Source of the DNA: Branchiostoma floridae
Taxonomy: Eukaryota > Chordata > Leptocardii > Amphioxiformes > Branchiostomatidae
DNA length: 64,000 bases
Assembly (NCBI RefSeq): GCF_000003815.2
Contig: NC_049979.1
Coordinates: forward strand, 19,974,291-20,038,290
Direction: 5' to 3'
Below the pieces are notes generated by a model. That model ran no database searches and was not told where the DNA came from. It saw nothing but the letters and a program-made list of their open reading frames with translations. Of this stretch, positions 25,806-36,383 are shown one piece after another (within the stretch, counting starts at the first letter, position 1; every line of letters begins with the position of its first letter). The translations under genes and the position numbers were made by a program.

Positions 25806-27020
25806 TAGTAGTAGTGTTCTGTAGTTGGTAGAGCTTAGGAAAATTATTGTTGTGTTATGGTCCTAGAGAAATTAGAACCCGTAGGTAGAGATTTTCTTTC
25901 TTTTTTTAGGTTTTGGCCAAAGTGACCCAACAAACAAACTATGTAAGACTGAAAAGCATCAGGACTCTGGCATTTTCAACATCATATCATATGTCATACA
26001 GGCTTAGGCTAGGTGTTGGCAGGTTCTTGCTTGAGTCAGTTTGGTATAGCCGGAAACACAACATTTCCTTTACTAAGTACAAGCAACATCATGATCGAAT
26101 GGTTACCCGCAACGCAATGTATATCATAGGAAAGGAGTTAGTGTAGAGATTTTTAAATGTGTACATCGCAGTGATGTTTCCTGTATGTGCGAATGTGGAC
26201 TTAGATGAACTAGGCTATAACACAGTTGTAGAAAAATGACCCAGTACAAATGAATGTATTACTGAAAAAAAAAGTTGTTCAAGCAGTTGTTTGTCAGTCT
26301 GAAGCTTATTGAATATCATTTTAAGGGGTTTCAAAAGGCATGGTAATACTTTATCAACAACTGGTAGACTGGCATTTCTTAACAATGAAGTATATATAAT
26401 TTCAGCATCAAGACATCAAAGTCAGGGATCGTTTTGGACCCAAAAGGTTAAATTTCCAAAGGTCCTCGGTTATGGGTCATGAAATATGAAAAGGTAACAT
26501 CCATTTCACATAATGTTAAAGTTTCTTGGATAAGGGGCAAACATGGAAGGGTTTGGGAAAGAAGAATCAACCATTTCATATGGGGTTAAGGGTCTTAGGA
26601 ATGGAGCCCAATCTAAAAAAAAAACATTTCTTTTCAATTCTAGTGTAAAATAAACACTACGCATTTGATTACGACCTAGGCCTGTTTATTCAGTATCGAT
26701 TGTTCACAAAATAGATGAATTCAAAGTGTACGTACAAATCTGTACAAATCTCAAAATCGCACAATACAGTACTAGCACTAAAACTACAATTACCCTTACT
26801 GTAGGACACAGTGGCCAACAGAGCCAAGAATCAGTAAATCTTAACATCGACAGTACATCGTATAGAGGTAAGCTTGGAGCCTTTGTACTTGAAGAATCAT
26901 ACAAAGTTTTTTTTGCAGTCTAAGGCTTAGGCATGGAGCTGATTGTTAGTGTTCGATGGAATATGTTGCATTAGTATGTTAGTGTGTTTGGTGAGGTTAG
27001 TCTGTTAGTGTATGTGTGTG

Positions 27021-27052
27021 TGCAAGGAGCTTTATCAAAAGCTCCTTGGTGT
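27021..27052. repeat. Near-perfect hairpin CAAGGAGCTTT / AAAGCTCCTTG
   Basis: An 11-bp stem with a four-base ATCA-type loop. It is related to the weaker hairpin at about 20152-20180. Too far from an identified gene end to be called a terminator. Confidence 0.55.
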
Positions 27053-27629
27053 GTGTTAGTGTCAGCGCCAGCCTAAGTCTTAGGTAGGGACATTTCTAAA
27101 TGACTGATTTAAAAGGATACAAACAACCTCTACACAATGAGCACAAATTAATAGACATCTACTGAATAACAATAATACATGTGAAATGCACAAAACACAA
27201 AGGCTAAGTGAGAACAAAAAACAGTACCTAACTGAAGCAAGCGTAACTATTATACCTAACATATATACATATATATATATGACGGCTGTAAAACTTTACA
27301 CTTTGCTTCCTGTTTGCATTGTTTCTGTAAATGCCGATACCAAGAAGTGTTTCTAGAGGAATAAACTACTACATGTAATATTGAATTGTGCCTTCAACCT
27401 GTCTTCCTTTCTGGCCTGTGTCATTGTCTTGGTTCGGGACCCAAGATAATGACACGAGGCAGCTTATGTAATGGTCTAGGTTCCCGACAACCACTGACCA
27501 CGACATAAAACAGAATCTAAGTAATGTAGAAAACAATGTCGGCCATCAACAGTCACAGAAACCAAACCACCTACACATAGGCCTGTACACCATAGAAACG
27601 GACTAAAGCCGTGAGTGCAAAAGGAGTAT

Positions 27630-27845
27630 TCATTTACAGAAGGTCTTATCAGCAACATCACTCGGCATGTCAACATTTGACCAGGGCTTGATGGCACAAA
27701 TAAAACCCTTCTCGTACGTAACTGTTGGAAAGACTGTCCTTGGCCTGGTGATGAACTGGATGTTGCCACGAAGCAGCTTCAGTGATGGTAGCTCCTGGTG
27801 CTTCCATTCCCAGCTACTCTCCTCCTTTAGCACGCCCAGACATTT
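27630..27845 (-). pseudogene. Histone H4-like decayed segment, copy a
   Basis: On the minus strand an acceptor-like TGATTTGGCAG is followed by AA and then ATG TCT GGG CGT (MSGRAKGG, ATG at 27843). H4 begins MSGRGKGG. About 73 bases in, where H4 has LRDNIQGITKP at 69 bases, the sequence reads LLRGNIQFITRP in a frame shifted by one, which fits a four-base insertion. After that H4 similarity is lost and the frame closes at 27630. No complete histone fold is encoded. The alternative is an unrelated exon with chance similarity. Confidence 0.4.
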
Positions 27846-28199
27846 CTGCCAAATCAGTAAAAGAAACAGAGCTCACACACCTAACTGTCACTGATTGAAA
27901 CTGTAAGCTTGAATGTGCCAACACAAAGGGTAAAAACATTCTTTGACAAACACTGCTGTTCTACAATTAAAAACAATCTGCTTTCACACATGGTACAATT
28001 ACTATTGTGGGTTTATACAGACTGACAATACTGTGCAAACAATATACATATGTACAATGCTACCTGCATGCATAAAGCTATAGGCCGATAGCCTGATTTC
28101 ACACAAAACAGCGCCATACCTTGTCATATGTCTGTGAAAGACTGATTTCCATCAGGTCTTTTAGAGATGACTGACATACGAACTGTCTCTAAACATCCA

Positions 28200-28377
28200 G
28201 TTCTCAAGAAGCTGACGAAAATGACTTCCAACGAATCCCACTATGAGAATCGGAGGCACCATGCGCGTTCCACCAGGACCACTGTCTCTCTGATCTCTCT
28301 CTGGATGTTGTGTCTAGCACAGTCAGTGTCTGTAGCTCTTCCCTTGCCCACCATTCCCTTTGCACGTTCAGACATTG
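28200..28377 (-). pseudogene. Histone H4-like decayed segment, copy b
   Basis: The minus-strand ATG at 28375 starts MSERAKGMVGKGRA and continues with RHNIQREIRE, which lines up loosely with H4 [19 protein letters not shown] and RDNIQGITKPAIR. The rest is unlike H4. The sequence just upstream of the ATG resembles that of the neighbouring copies, supporting a tandem origin. Confidence 0.35.
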
Positions 28378-28539
28378 CTGTATAATCGGTAGAAGAACAC
28401 AAGCATCAGCTGTCTCACCACTACTGCAACAAACACAAATAAATGGCTCAACGCCTGTCCACTGGCAAGTACCAGAGGCAAGTACTAAGGAACTGGACAC
28501 ACACTGCGATAGAATATACTACCTTGTCTATGTCTCGAG

Positions 28540-28658
28540 GACTCGTGCCCCCTTGGCTGGGTGACACACCGGATGTTGTCACGAAGCAGTTTCAGTACGC
28601 CGGTGACTTTCACATCCATTCTCCAGCTCCGTCCCTCGCATACTACGTCTAGACATTT
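28540..28658 (-). pseudogene. Histone H4-like decayed segment, copy c
   Basis: The minus-strand ATG at 28656 follows TGATTTGTTAGAA, nearly the same leader as copy a. The first codons read MSRR. The segment LKLLRDNIRCVTQPR appears 73 bases in, in the other frame, with the same net four-base offset as copy a. So copies a and c share a damaged ancestor. No open histone-length frame remains. Confidence 0.4.
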
Positions 28659-28731
28659 CTAACAAATCAGCAAAAGTCAAAGAGACAGACATGCATCAGC
28701 TGCTCAAGTACCTAGAAACCGGAGACCCCGA

Positions 28732-28826
28732 ATACTACTACTACTACTACTATACTATACTATACTATACTATACTATACTATACTATACTATACTATAC
28801 TATACTATACTATACTATACTATACA
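28732..28826. repeat. Microsatellite (CTA)n then (TATAC)n
   Basis: About six CTA triplets run into about fifteen near-perfect TATAC pentanucleotides. A pure pentanucleotide tract of this length is likely to be polymorphic. Confidence 0.95.
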
Positions 28827-28999
28827 CTATCTGGTATTCAGATCAAGAATGTTTATGGCAAGCCTTTTCACAAGACAAACAGTCCAACCGTGATACATTG
28901 GCAAAGAACGTTGATGTACATATATACCAAACGTTGTCCTAAAGCGGTGTGCTTTCACACAAAACGGTACAGTACCTGTCTATTTGTGTGGGAAGACTG

Positions 29000-29061
29000 T
29001 TAACGTTCGGCATCTTCCATCCATCGCTCGTCCTTGCCATCCTTTCCACGTCCAGACATTT
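29000..29061 (-). pseudogene. Histone N-terminus-like segment, copy d
   Basis: The minus-strand ATG at 29059 encodes MSGRGKDGKDERWMEDAER and then stops. The first nine residues match the shared start of H4 and H2A. Nothing histone-like follows. Confidence 0.3.
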
Positions 29062-29449
29062 CTTCCTACGGTGTGGTGCGATGATCCTCGATCGGAAGAA
29101 AAGACGAGACAAAAATTAAAACTTGACTCAGAAATATGAGAGACTATACCTAATTCATAGATAGAGCTTAACTACGCGTATGGGGCATGACAGGAAGTTA
29201 ACTTGGTTTGTGATTATAATTTCAGTTCTAGGTTTAACATAGAAATAGCGAAACATGATCTCTCGTTTGGTGGCAGGGTGTTGAGTGCGCTTTGATGAAA
29301 TCCCAAGTAATGATGCCGTTTATAAATTTGTTTTGGTTTAATTTTCGAGAGCAATGTTGACTTTTGTAACGTTACACATTTCTTCAGTCTGTTTCTACGT
29401 TATACAAGCCCAAATGAATAGCTGATTCAGTTTCTGTAACTGTGTCGAC

Positions 29450-29830
29450 GCCGATAGTGTTTCTAAAGAAATATACTACTAATATTGAATTGGCTCTTCA
29501 GCCACCTGTCTTCCTTTCTGGCCTGTGTCGTTCTCTTGGTTCGGGACCCAACAAAACAACACGAGGCAGATTATGTAATGGTCTAGGTTCCCGACTACCA
29601 CTGACCATGACATAAAACAGAAATGACAACAGATGGTGAACCAGGGAAGACCCTGTTTGTAAAGAACAGAATTAACAGTAACTGACCGAATACAATCCCG
29701 GCCATCGAAACATTCACAGAAACCAAACCAGCCACACACCAGGCCTGGACAACACAGAAACGGACTGAAGCCGGCCGGAAATGCAAAAGGAGCATCAATT
29801 AACAAAAATATCTAATACGTACCGGCAACA
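29450..29830. repeat. Duplicate of the 27.33-27.67 kb segment
   Basis: Bases about 29450-29850 repeat about 27330-27680 in the same orientation, with many substitutions and indels. Landmarks are CCTGTCTTCCTTTCTGGCCT, CTTGGTTCGGGACCCAA, AATGGTCTAGGTTCCCGAC and the CGGCATGTCAACA end. It seems to be the 3' flank of the minus-strand histone-like units. Predicted peptides are not conserved between the copies, so it is probably non-coding. Confidence 0.65.
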
Positions 29831-30004
29831 TCGCCCGGCATGTCAACAAAACACACTCACGCACCTTACCATCAACCAAGAGATTGTTCAATTAAAGCAA
29901 CCTCGCAATTTATCTATTACTTCCTATCATGCCGATGACAAATTAGTCCCCTTCCCATATCTAAGACATATTTCCGTTTTACACCCCGTAAGACAAAACA
30001 GAAC

Positions 30005-30150
30005 TTAACTTAGTTTCAGGTCCGCTGGTAGGGTGTACACACGAGCACCGATCTTTCTGGACGTCACCGTACAGCAAGACGTGGAGATGGCTTCGGACAA
30101 CCTCTCACCGGTCACCAGGATAAGTCCCACCATGAACATGCATTTGCAGT
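30005..30150 (-). pseudogene. Histone H2B-like C-terminal segment
   Basis: A minus-strand open segment reads FMVGLILVTGERLSEAIS and then TVTSRKIGARVYTLPADLKL before a TAA at 30005. H2B has FVNDIFERIAAEAS and [21 protein letters not shown] in the same order, with about seven residues missing between them. It is preceded by a possible acceptor (GCCATCAAG). The similarity is partial, so I call it a diverged or decayed H2B relative with low confidence. Confidence 0.35.
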
Positions 30151-30510
30151 TGATCCGGGCTTGATGGCACCAATAAGATACTGGAACCAAGAAAGTGAAA
30201 TGACAATTAGGTCGAGACAGACTAACGTCAATACATGAATATGGCACTAGAAAATGCACAAGCGTGCCTTACGTCTGCGTTTTTCTATCTTCCGACGGTC
30301 ACAAAAGAATTCAAAGTTAACGTTACTGATTATTGACATAACACTGAACTGATAACTTGTACAAAACGTATAAACACACATAAAGGCACTCTGTGAACAA
30401 CGACTCTACTAACCTGCCTAAGGTAGGACGCTCAAAGCACAAAGGTCTCACACAGCGGCCGTGATGTTGTGAAGCACTAGGAAGCTACTAGGTTTTTATG
30501 TCATTAACCC

Positions 30511-30612
30511 CAGACAGCCGGCAGACGAATGGCGCGACACTTGGGGCTTCAGACAGGTGACCAGACAGCTGACAGACGTATGGCACGACACTTCGGCCTC
30601 CAGACAGGTAAA
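30511..30612. repeat. Two-copy 51-bp direct repeat
   Basis: Bases 30511-30561 and 30562-30612 are two units starting CAGACAGC and ending CAGACAGGT, sharing GACACTT and ATGGC. Each unit ends in a donor-like CAG|GTRA. The unit length is a multiple of three. Confidence 0.75.
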
Positions 30613-30888
30613 TACAGGAGCTAGACTAGTCTACCATTGGTCTAGTTTAGAAAATCCCCACGATGTCATTGGTCAAAGAAATGCACTTGTACGATTGGTT
30701 ATCTGAAATAATGAAATTAATTGCAGCGCACGAGCGGGGGTAGCAGTTGATTACGGTACTACACCTGGAAAAGAGCCTTGGATCATGTTGGATGGGTACC
30801 GTCCTCTGTTGTTACCGCTGACTCAGTCTTAAATACCTATTTCGGATCATGTTTAATCCGCTTGTTCTTTTTTGGGTGTGAACGGGGT

Positions 30889-31880
30889 CAAAGTTTAGTT
30901 TGTTTCACAAGTAAAGTGAAGAGACAGGTAAACTGGTTAGACGACATTTGCATATAGTGACATTGACAGATCAGCCCTGCAAGCTAGCTTGAAGATCGCC
31001 GACGTTATCGCCAATTTTGTCTCACAAGTGAGAATATAATTTATTTACTGTACAGATTCTGGGTGTGGGAATGAAACTGTCTTCTGTCCCTGCGAACTGG
31101 TTTGAAAAGCTACATAAAAAGGTATTACGCAGTTATTATTTTACAAAACATGAACTGATGTCTAATCATAACATGTAAAACGACCAAAAACAGTGTTCTT
31201 CACTGGCTTCTGGTTTTCAACATGACGATACGCCCGAAACTTAACTAAAATCTTCTTCTCGAAGGACGCCCGAAACTTTCCAAAAACTTAAGTAGTGTAT
31301 ATTGGAATACATGTACGTATTAAGGTGAGGTATAGGTCACAGACGTATTGGAGCCAGTTTAGTGAACTGCGACGTGATAGTTCACAAAGGTACGTCGTAG
31401 TTGGCGGAAGTAAGTCGTAATTATTGTTTTTTTTACCTTTGATATGATCTCGTTGCGTTGCACTACCGATAGCTCGCCTAACAACAACTAATGCTGTTAT
31501 CTATCACTATCCTGTCCATGTCCAATTCCATTGAATTATTTGTATTGTCTTTATCTCTATCAGCAGGGCTAGCAATTTGTCATAGCCTCAGGCAACCAGT
31601 AAATATACATTTGAATTAAGAGAAACAAAAACGGAACAACATGGTAGCCTGAAGTACGTAGCCTTTGTAGACCTATCCGATGAGCCTTCATGGCATACCC
31701 TGGTGCCTTCTATCAAAAGGCACCATTTCCGTGTGAGGCCTTTCGTTGTGTCTCCATTACATTGCCTTACATGTTGCGGGGACATGTAAATGCACCATTT
31801 CCTTCTAATGTTTTCAAAGCACCATTTCCGTGAGTGACATTTCGTCGTGGTGTCAATGACAGGGCATGTAAAACAAATCA
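30889..31880 (+). promoter_or_regulatory. 5' module A-B-C upstream of kinase gene 1
   Basis: Part A (about 30889-31260) has AAGTGAAGAGACAG|GTAAAC, a donor-like site kept in other copies, and TGAAAAGCTACAT. Part B (about 31440-31590) has CGATAGCTCGCCTAACAACA. Part C (about 31700-31860) has several GGCACCATTTCC or GCACCATTTCC units. The same A-B-C order occurs two to three times before gene 3. Likely an untranslated first exon and its surroundings, but no start site can be placed. Confidence 0.5.
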
Positions 31881-32589
31881 TGTGAAAGGAGCTGGCGATT
31901 CCAAGAACAAATTAGTTACACATAGGAGCTCCTGTCTATAAGGAGTACATTCTTCCATGTAAAACAAATCGTGTGAAAAATAGAAGCAAGAGTTCGGAGA
32001 CCACATAATGCTAGTTCCGTCTTGGGAATATCAAGTCGACGGACGGTGGTTTCAAATGGAAATGCTTATAGTAGTAATGAAACCTGTGTTGATTTCATCG
32101 GCGTCCTGGGGCGCCGCCATGATGAATTTCGACGTCATGCAGGGACCCTTCTGTTTCCGGTGACGTCAAAACCAGTCATTTCATTTATCAATCACCTGAT
32201 CATCATGTCACAAACAACACATCTGATTATTCCTTACCTGAGTCTATTAGCTATGCGATGAAATCAATTAATACTCCATTGCATTCTTCAACGTCCTTCC
32301 CTTATTAGTAACTTTTTGTACCACCTAAAGTGCCTGCTTCCAACTATCCTCAGGTCTTCAGTACATTCAAATGGGCTTAAAATGATGTTAAATAACGAAT
32401 GATCATGACTAAATTGATATTAGTGATGTTACTCACTAGATACATGATTACCGGTACTATAAACCTGGCTTCAGGTTGTTATTTGCATAATTCATTCAAC
32501 ACTGCTCGGCTTGACAATGTCCAATGCCCGATGTTCGATCTTCACGCAGCTACAAATGCAAACAATTATGTCAGCTGTTCGTAAATAAA

Positions 32590-33210
32590 ATAGTGCAACC
32601 ACCTTCCAAGCAAGATGAAATTACTCGACGTTTACAGGATGAAGAGGACATAAAAAAGTATATATATGTTACCCTATATATGCTCACAAGAAACCAAAAT
32701 GCAGTACTTCCAGTACAAAATTATACACAGGTTCTTGACCACCAATGCATATTTGAAAAAGATAAAAATTAAAAACTCTGACCAATGCCCATATTGCGAG
32801 GAAAAGCAGACAATTGTTCATCTATTCGCGGAATGCCACACCGTCAAAACATTCTGGAAAGATTTCACTGACTGGTGGAAAAAAGAAAACCAGCATCCCG
32901 TAGGTCTCACCAACAATGAAATTATTTATGGTCACTTGTCCCACATTGAAAACAATAAAACTTTGAACAGGTATATCCTACAGGCCAAATATTACCTTTT
33001 CTGCACCGCCATTAGCAATGCCTACCCCACGTTCCGTGCTGTAAAACATAGACTACTAGAGTATGCTTAAGGAAGTGTTAGTGGTTTCAAAGTGATGTAA
33101 GTGTCTAGGAATTCGAGAGCCAATTGTAAAGTTTCATAATTATGTATCTGTTGTAGTCTGGTTTAGTTGTTATGGTTTTCAATAAAGGTTTTAAAAAATA
33201 AAAAAAAAAT
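32590..33210 (+). mobile_element. 5'-truncated LINE, C-terminal part of ORF2 with poly(A) tail
   Basis: The frame 32666-33070 encodes the C-terminal end of a non-LTR retrotransposon reverse transcriptase: FQYKIIHRFLTTNAYL, then the zf-RVT-type motif CPYCEEKQTIVHLFAEC followed by FWKDFTDWW. It ends with a normal stop, and after a short 3' UTR with AATAAA comes an A-rich tail (about 33181-33210). The endonuclease and catalytic palm are missing, as expected for 5' truncation during insertion. The style is L1/Tx1-like. It lies just upstream of the conserved leader of kinase gene 1. Confidence 0.8.
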
Positions 33211-33551
33211 CATGTCAATTGGAAAATATCTTCTGTGGCAAACAACTAACTAATTTATGGTTCGAAACTGCAACATGTATACACGGACGTAGAAGTGACC
33301 ATACTGTGCCTAATCGTCCTTTTACAATAGGTGGAGTAACTCATGGAAATGACAATACTGATTGTCTAGACTTTCTGCCCATCTAATGTCCATAAAATGT
33401 GCGGAAAAGACAAACTAATTATACATATTGTACTCATAGACAGACATATATTGATTGGTTCATTCTTGCCTACTGTGTTAATCATATCTGAATTTCTCTA
33501 CTGTATCCAAAGAGCCGTGTATGTAATTTTTTCTTGTTTGTGTTTGTCTAG

Positions 33552-33686
33552 CCCCACAGATGATGTGATCCCAGTCCGACATAATAACAGTAAGAAAAAA
33601 CAGAAAGTGGCTTCCAGGAGAAAAGAATTGCCCTTGTCATCAGCGAAAGAAAATGCGGTAATAGAGGCCAGTTCTACGAAGATAAG
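33552..33686 (+). promoter_or_regulatory. Leader of kinase gene 1 after a 3' splice site
   Basis: A pyrimidine-rich TTGTGTTTGTCTAG ends at 33551. The following 135 bases resemble the leaders of genes 2 and 3. An open frame runs through it (DVIPVRHNNSKKKQKVAS and on to TKIR) and its TGA overlaps the kinase start as ATGA. The same basic peptide appears in gene 3 (DVIPAGQINSKKKQKVAS). Confidence 0.6.
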
Positions 33687-36383
33687 ATGACGCTGCGTGC
33701 GACGTTCAGTGCTGCACTTCTGCTGCTGTCTGGCTTCCAGGCTTATCAGGACCTTTTCATTTCGGGTGAAAACGTCGAAATACCCGAGGATGTGTCAGTT
33801 GGTAGCACAGTGGTGCGGCTCAGGGATATTCTTGCGGCCAACTTTAGTTCTGCAGATGACCGCAATGGGAACATCACAGCAGGGGATGATTCGGGGCGAT
33901 TTGGGTTTCGTGCTCAGGACTTGACGCTGATCGTGGCGGCTCCGCTGGACTACAAGTTAGAGCCGCGGTACAACCTGACGGTGGAGCTGACTGATAACGG
34001 CAACAATAACGTTCTGTACGTGACTATCATCATCGTAGTCATGGACGTGCCGGGATACCCGCCATTCTATAACAAACGGTGTGAAACGCCAGTCCTTCGG
34101 GAAAGAGAGAGCGACAGGGTCCTCGGGGATTATACCGTACTCAGCAGTGATGACGGGTTTAAAGCGTATGTTAACGGAGAGGTTATTTATTCGTACGCTT
34201 ATGACTATCTTCAGACCAATTTGCCTAGGAGGTACGCGGCTAACTTCGTGTTGAAAGGTGATTGTTCCGGGAGATTCGTTGGAAGCACAAACGCACTTTT
34301 AGGCGACTTGTCTGCACTCATCGTGGTGCTTCAAGGACAACAAGGCAGAGCCGAATTCATATGTCGGGACCGAGATGGGAGGAACAAGGGGAACATTACT
34401 GTATTGGACATTTCCCTCGATGACGTCGACTTGCCTCAATGGGCACAAAGTCGTCAGTTCCAAACGGACGAAGGTGATAGTTTTTTCTTTATATTTCAGT
34501 TGATTGAAATATGGTCCACATCATCATACTGGATACGATGTGGCGGTAACTTCAGGCCCCCCGTTGCGGACGGGACCAGTCTGGTGGAATGGACATTTCA
34601 CTACAACGTAACAGGGTGTCCTGTGGGATCCTACGGTGTGTACTGTGACAAGAACTGTGTTTGCCAGAACGGAGCCCGTTGCCATGGCTTTAACGGTGCG
34701 TGTGAGTGCCGTCCGGGCTGGAGAGGGAGGGCATGTGACGTCTCCTGGCCTGAGGTCGTCATCATCGCGTCACCTGGCGATTCAGTCGTGAAGTACATCG
34801 GTACCAATCTGACTTTGACCTGCCTGGCCCCACACATCCACGTAGCAAATATGACATGGGCTTATCAAGCAGGAAAAGGACGTGATGACACAAAGGTCAT
34901 TGAAGAAGGGACAGTACAGAACAGGTCCATCATCTTTCAGCCGATCCTAGAATCAGCTAACGGCAGGTATAGTTGCATGGTACAGGACGAAGATGGTGAA
35001 CTGTTTAATGCGACTTTCACTCTAAACGCCACGGAATGCCGACCAAACTATCATGGGGAAGATTGCAGCCAAGTGTGTGACTGTGAGTACGGAGGGACGT
35101 GTGACAGGTGGGAGGGTTGTCTGTGTCCTCCGGGCCGTCATGGAGACAGGTGTGAGCACATATGCGCACCTGGCACATTCGGGTGGAACTGTAGTATGAG
35201 CTGCCATTGTGAAAACAACGCCAGGTGTGATCCAGGCAATGGCAGCTGCATTTGTGCTGAAGGACAGTCGGGTGAGTTTTGTCAGATCGTCTCCATCAGT
35301 CCTGATGATAATCAAGTCGTTGTTGTAGTGTTGGCGGCCGTTATCCCGATCATTGCTATAATCGGTTGTATCGCGACTGGAGTCCTGGTAAAACGACGCC
35401 ACCGCCGCCCAAGAAGTCCGGACCGCCCAACAGTGGACTTAGAACTGGCGTCCGTTATGGAAACTCTTTCATCATGGGAAGTAGAGAAAGAGGACATTCG
35501 TTTCGAGCACATGATCGGTGAGGGAGAGTTCGGCCATGTTGTGCGGGGAAGACTGCGCGTGCCCGAAGGATACGAGGTTTTGGTGGCCGCCAAAAGTATC
35601 CGACCTGACCGCATGACAGCCTCTGCTGTCCGTGACTTTCGCCGCGAAATGACCATCCTCACTAGGATCCACGAGGACAAAGATGGACACCCGAATGTGG
35701 TGAAGCTTTATGGGGTCGTGACTAAGTCTGAGCCGCAGTACATCCTTGTAGAGTACGCGAGCCATGAAGAACTGAGGCGGTACCTGTGGAGTCTGCGTGA
35801 ACATCTCAAGACCACGGGGAATAGCAAACTGCTGGAACGGCTAGGTTTTGCTTGTGACGTTGCCAGTGGCTTATCGGAGCTGGCACGTCTGAAGATCGTG
35901 CACCGGGACATCGCAGCTCGTAACGTCGTCATCAGCGACAGAAAGGTGGCAAAGATCGCGGATTTCGGGCTGTCGCGCGACGTTTATGTTTCCTCTGCGT
36001 ACGAACGCACCAACCGGGGCGGGGAGGAGGAGCTATTGCCGCTAAAATGGATGGCTCTGGAGTCGTTACGGGACGGAGTGTACACGTGCGAGAGTGACGT
36101 GTGGTCGTACGGCGTGCTACTGTGGGAGATCGCCAGCTTTGGGGAGGAGCCGCGCTATGCTGGTGGTCCGATGCACCCGGACGTGTGCACACTGTTGGAG
36201 CTGCTGAAGAAAGGAGTCCGTCTGCAGCAGCCGGAGAACTGTCCCAAGTCTGTGTACAAGATCATCAGGTCCTGCTGGATAGTCGACCCATCGAAGCGAC
36301 CGACGCCTGATGAACTGTTTCAGAAGATGGACCAAATGAGGCCACAAAGACAAGCTGCGATCCTGGCCAATAGCAATCGTTGA
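33687..36383 (+). CDS. Receptor tyrosine kinase, tandem copy 1 (cadherin-like/EGF/Ig/EGF2/TM/TK)
   Basis: A complete 898-residue single-pass receptor kinase in one exon. Order: signal peptide 1-20; cadherin-like domain to about 125 (ending VTIIIVVMD); an unassigned divergent region about 126-310; EGF from Cys311; Ig-like about 352-450; two EGFs from Cys451 to about 535; transmembrane 544-568, then KRRHRR; kinase from about 597. Catalytic residues are all there: GEGEFG 611-616, Lys636, HRDIAARN 739-746 with Asp741, DFG 759-761, and MALE with Glu792. Activation-loop tyrosines are at 767 and 772. It stops about 20 residues after the kinase, so there is no docking tail. The kinase and EGF style recall Tie and FGFR families; the N-terminal cadherin-like domain recalls RET. 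It cannot be assigned to one vertebrate class. The start is the ATG giving the shared signal peptide. No intron interrupts the coding region. Confidence 0.93.
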   Translation: MTLRATFSAALLLLSGFQAYQDLFISGENVEIPEDVSVGSTVVRLRDILAANFSSADDRNGNITAGDDSGRFGFRAQDLTLIVAAPLDYKLEPRYNLTVELTDNGNNNVLYVTIIIVVMDVPGYPPFYNKRCETPVLRERESDRVLGDYTVLSSDDGFKAYVNGEVIYSYAYDYLQTNLPRRYAANFVLKGDCSGRFVGSTNALLGDLSALIVVLQGQQGRAEFICRDRDGRNKGNITVLDISLDDVDLPQWAQSRQFQTDEGDSFFFIFQLIEIWSTSSYWIRCGGNFRPPVADGTSLVEWTFHYNVTGCPVGSYGVYCDKNCVCQNGARCHGFNGACECRPGWRGRACDVSWPEVVIIASPGDSVVKYIGTNLTLTCLAPHIHVANMTWAYQAGKGRDDTKVIEEGTVQNRSIIFQPILESANGRYSCMVQDEDGELFNATFTLNATECRPNYHGEDCSQVCDCEYGGTCDRWEGCLCPPGRHGDRCEHICAPGTFGWNCSMSCHCENNARCDPGNGSCICAEGQSGEFCQIVSISPDDNQVVVVVLAAVIPIIAIIGCIATGVLVKRRHRRPRSPDRPTVDLELASVMETLSSWEVEKEDIRFEHMIGEGEFGHVVRGRLRVPEGYEVLVAAKSIRPDRMTASAVRDFRREMTILTRIHEDKDGHPNVVKLYGVVTKSEPQYILVEYASHEELRRYLWSLREHLKTTGNSKLLERLGFACDVASGLSELARLKIVHRDIAARNVVISDRKVAKIADFGLSRDVYVSSAYERTNRGGEEELLPLKWMALESLRDGVYTCESDVWSYGVLLWEIASFGEEPRYAGGPMHPDVCTLLELLKKGVRLQQPENCPKSVYKIIRSCWIVDPSKRPTPDELFQKMDQMRPQRQAAILANSNR

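Larger units (their letters stand above)
24400..27400. other. STYX 3' flank and intergenic DNA
   Basis: AT-rich sequence with no recognised gene. It includes a dinucleotide TA tract near 25070-25090 and a partial copy of the STYX intron 9 end at about 25749-25805. A 77-codon frame at 25913-26146 is preceded by a pyrimidine-rich TTTCTTTTTTTAG acceptor-like site but resembles nothing I know. The STYX polyadenylation site could not be placed with confidence. Confidence 0.4.

Noticed and set aside
33687-36383. RET orthologue, because of the N-terminal cadherin-like domain
   Set aside because: RET has four cadherin-like domains and a Cys-rich domain, and no Ig or EGF domains.
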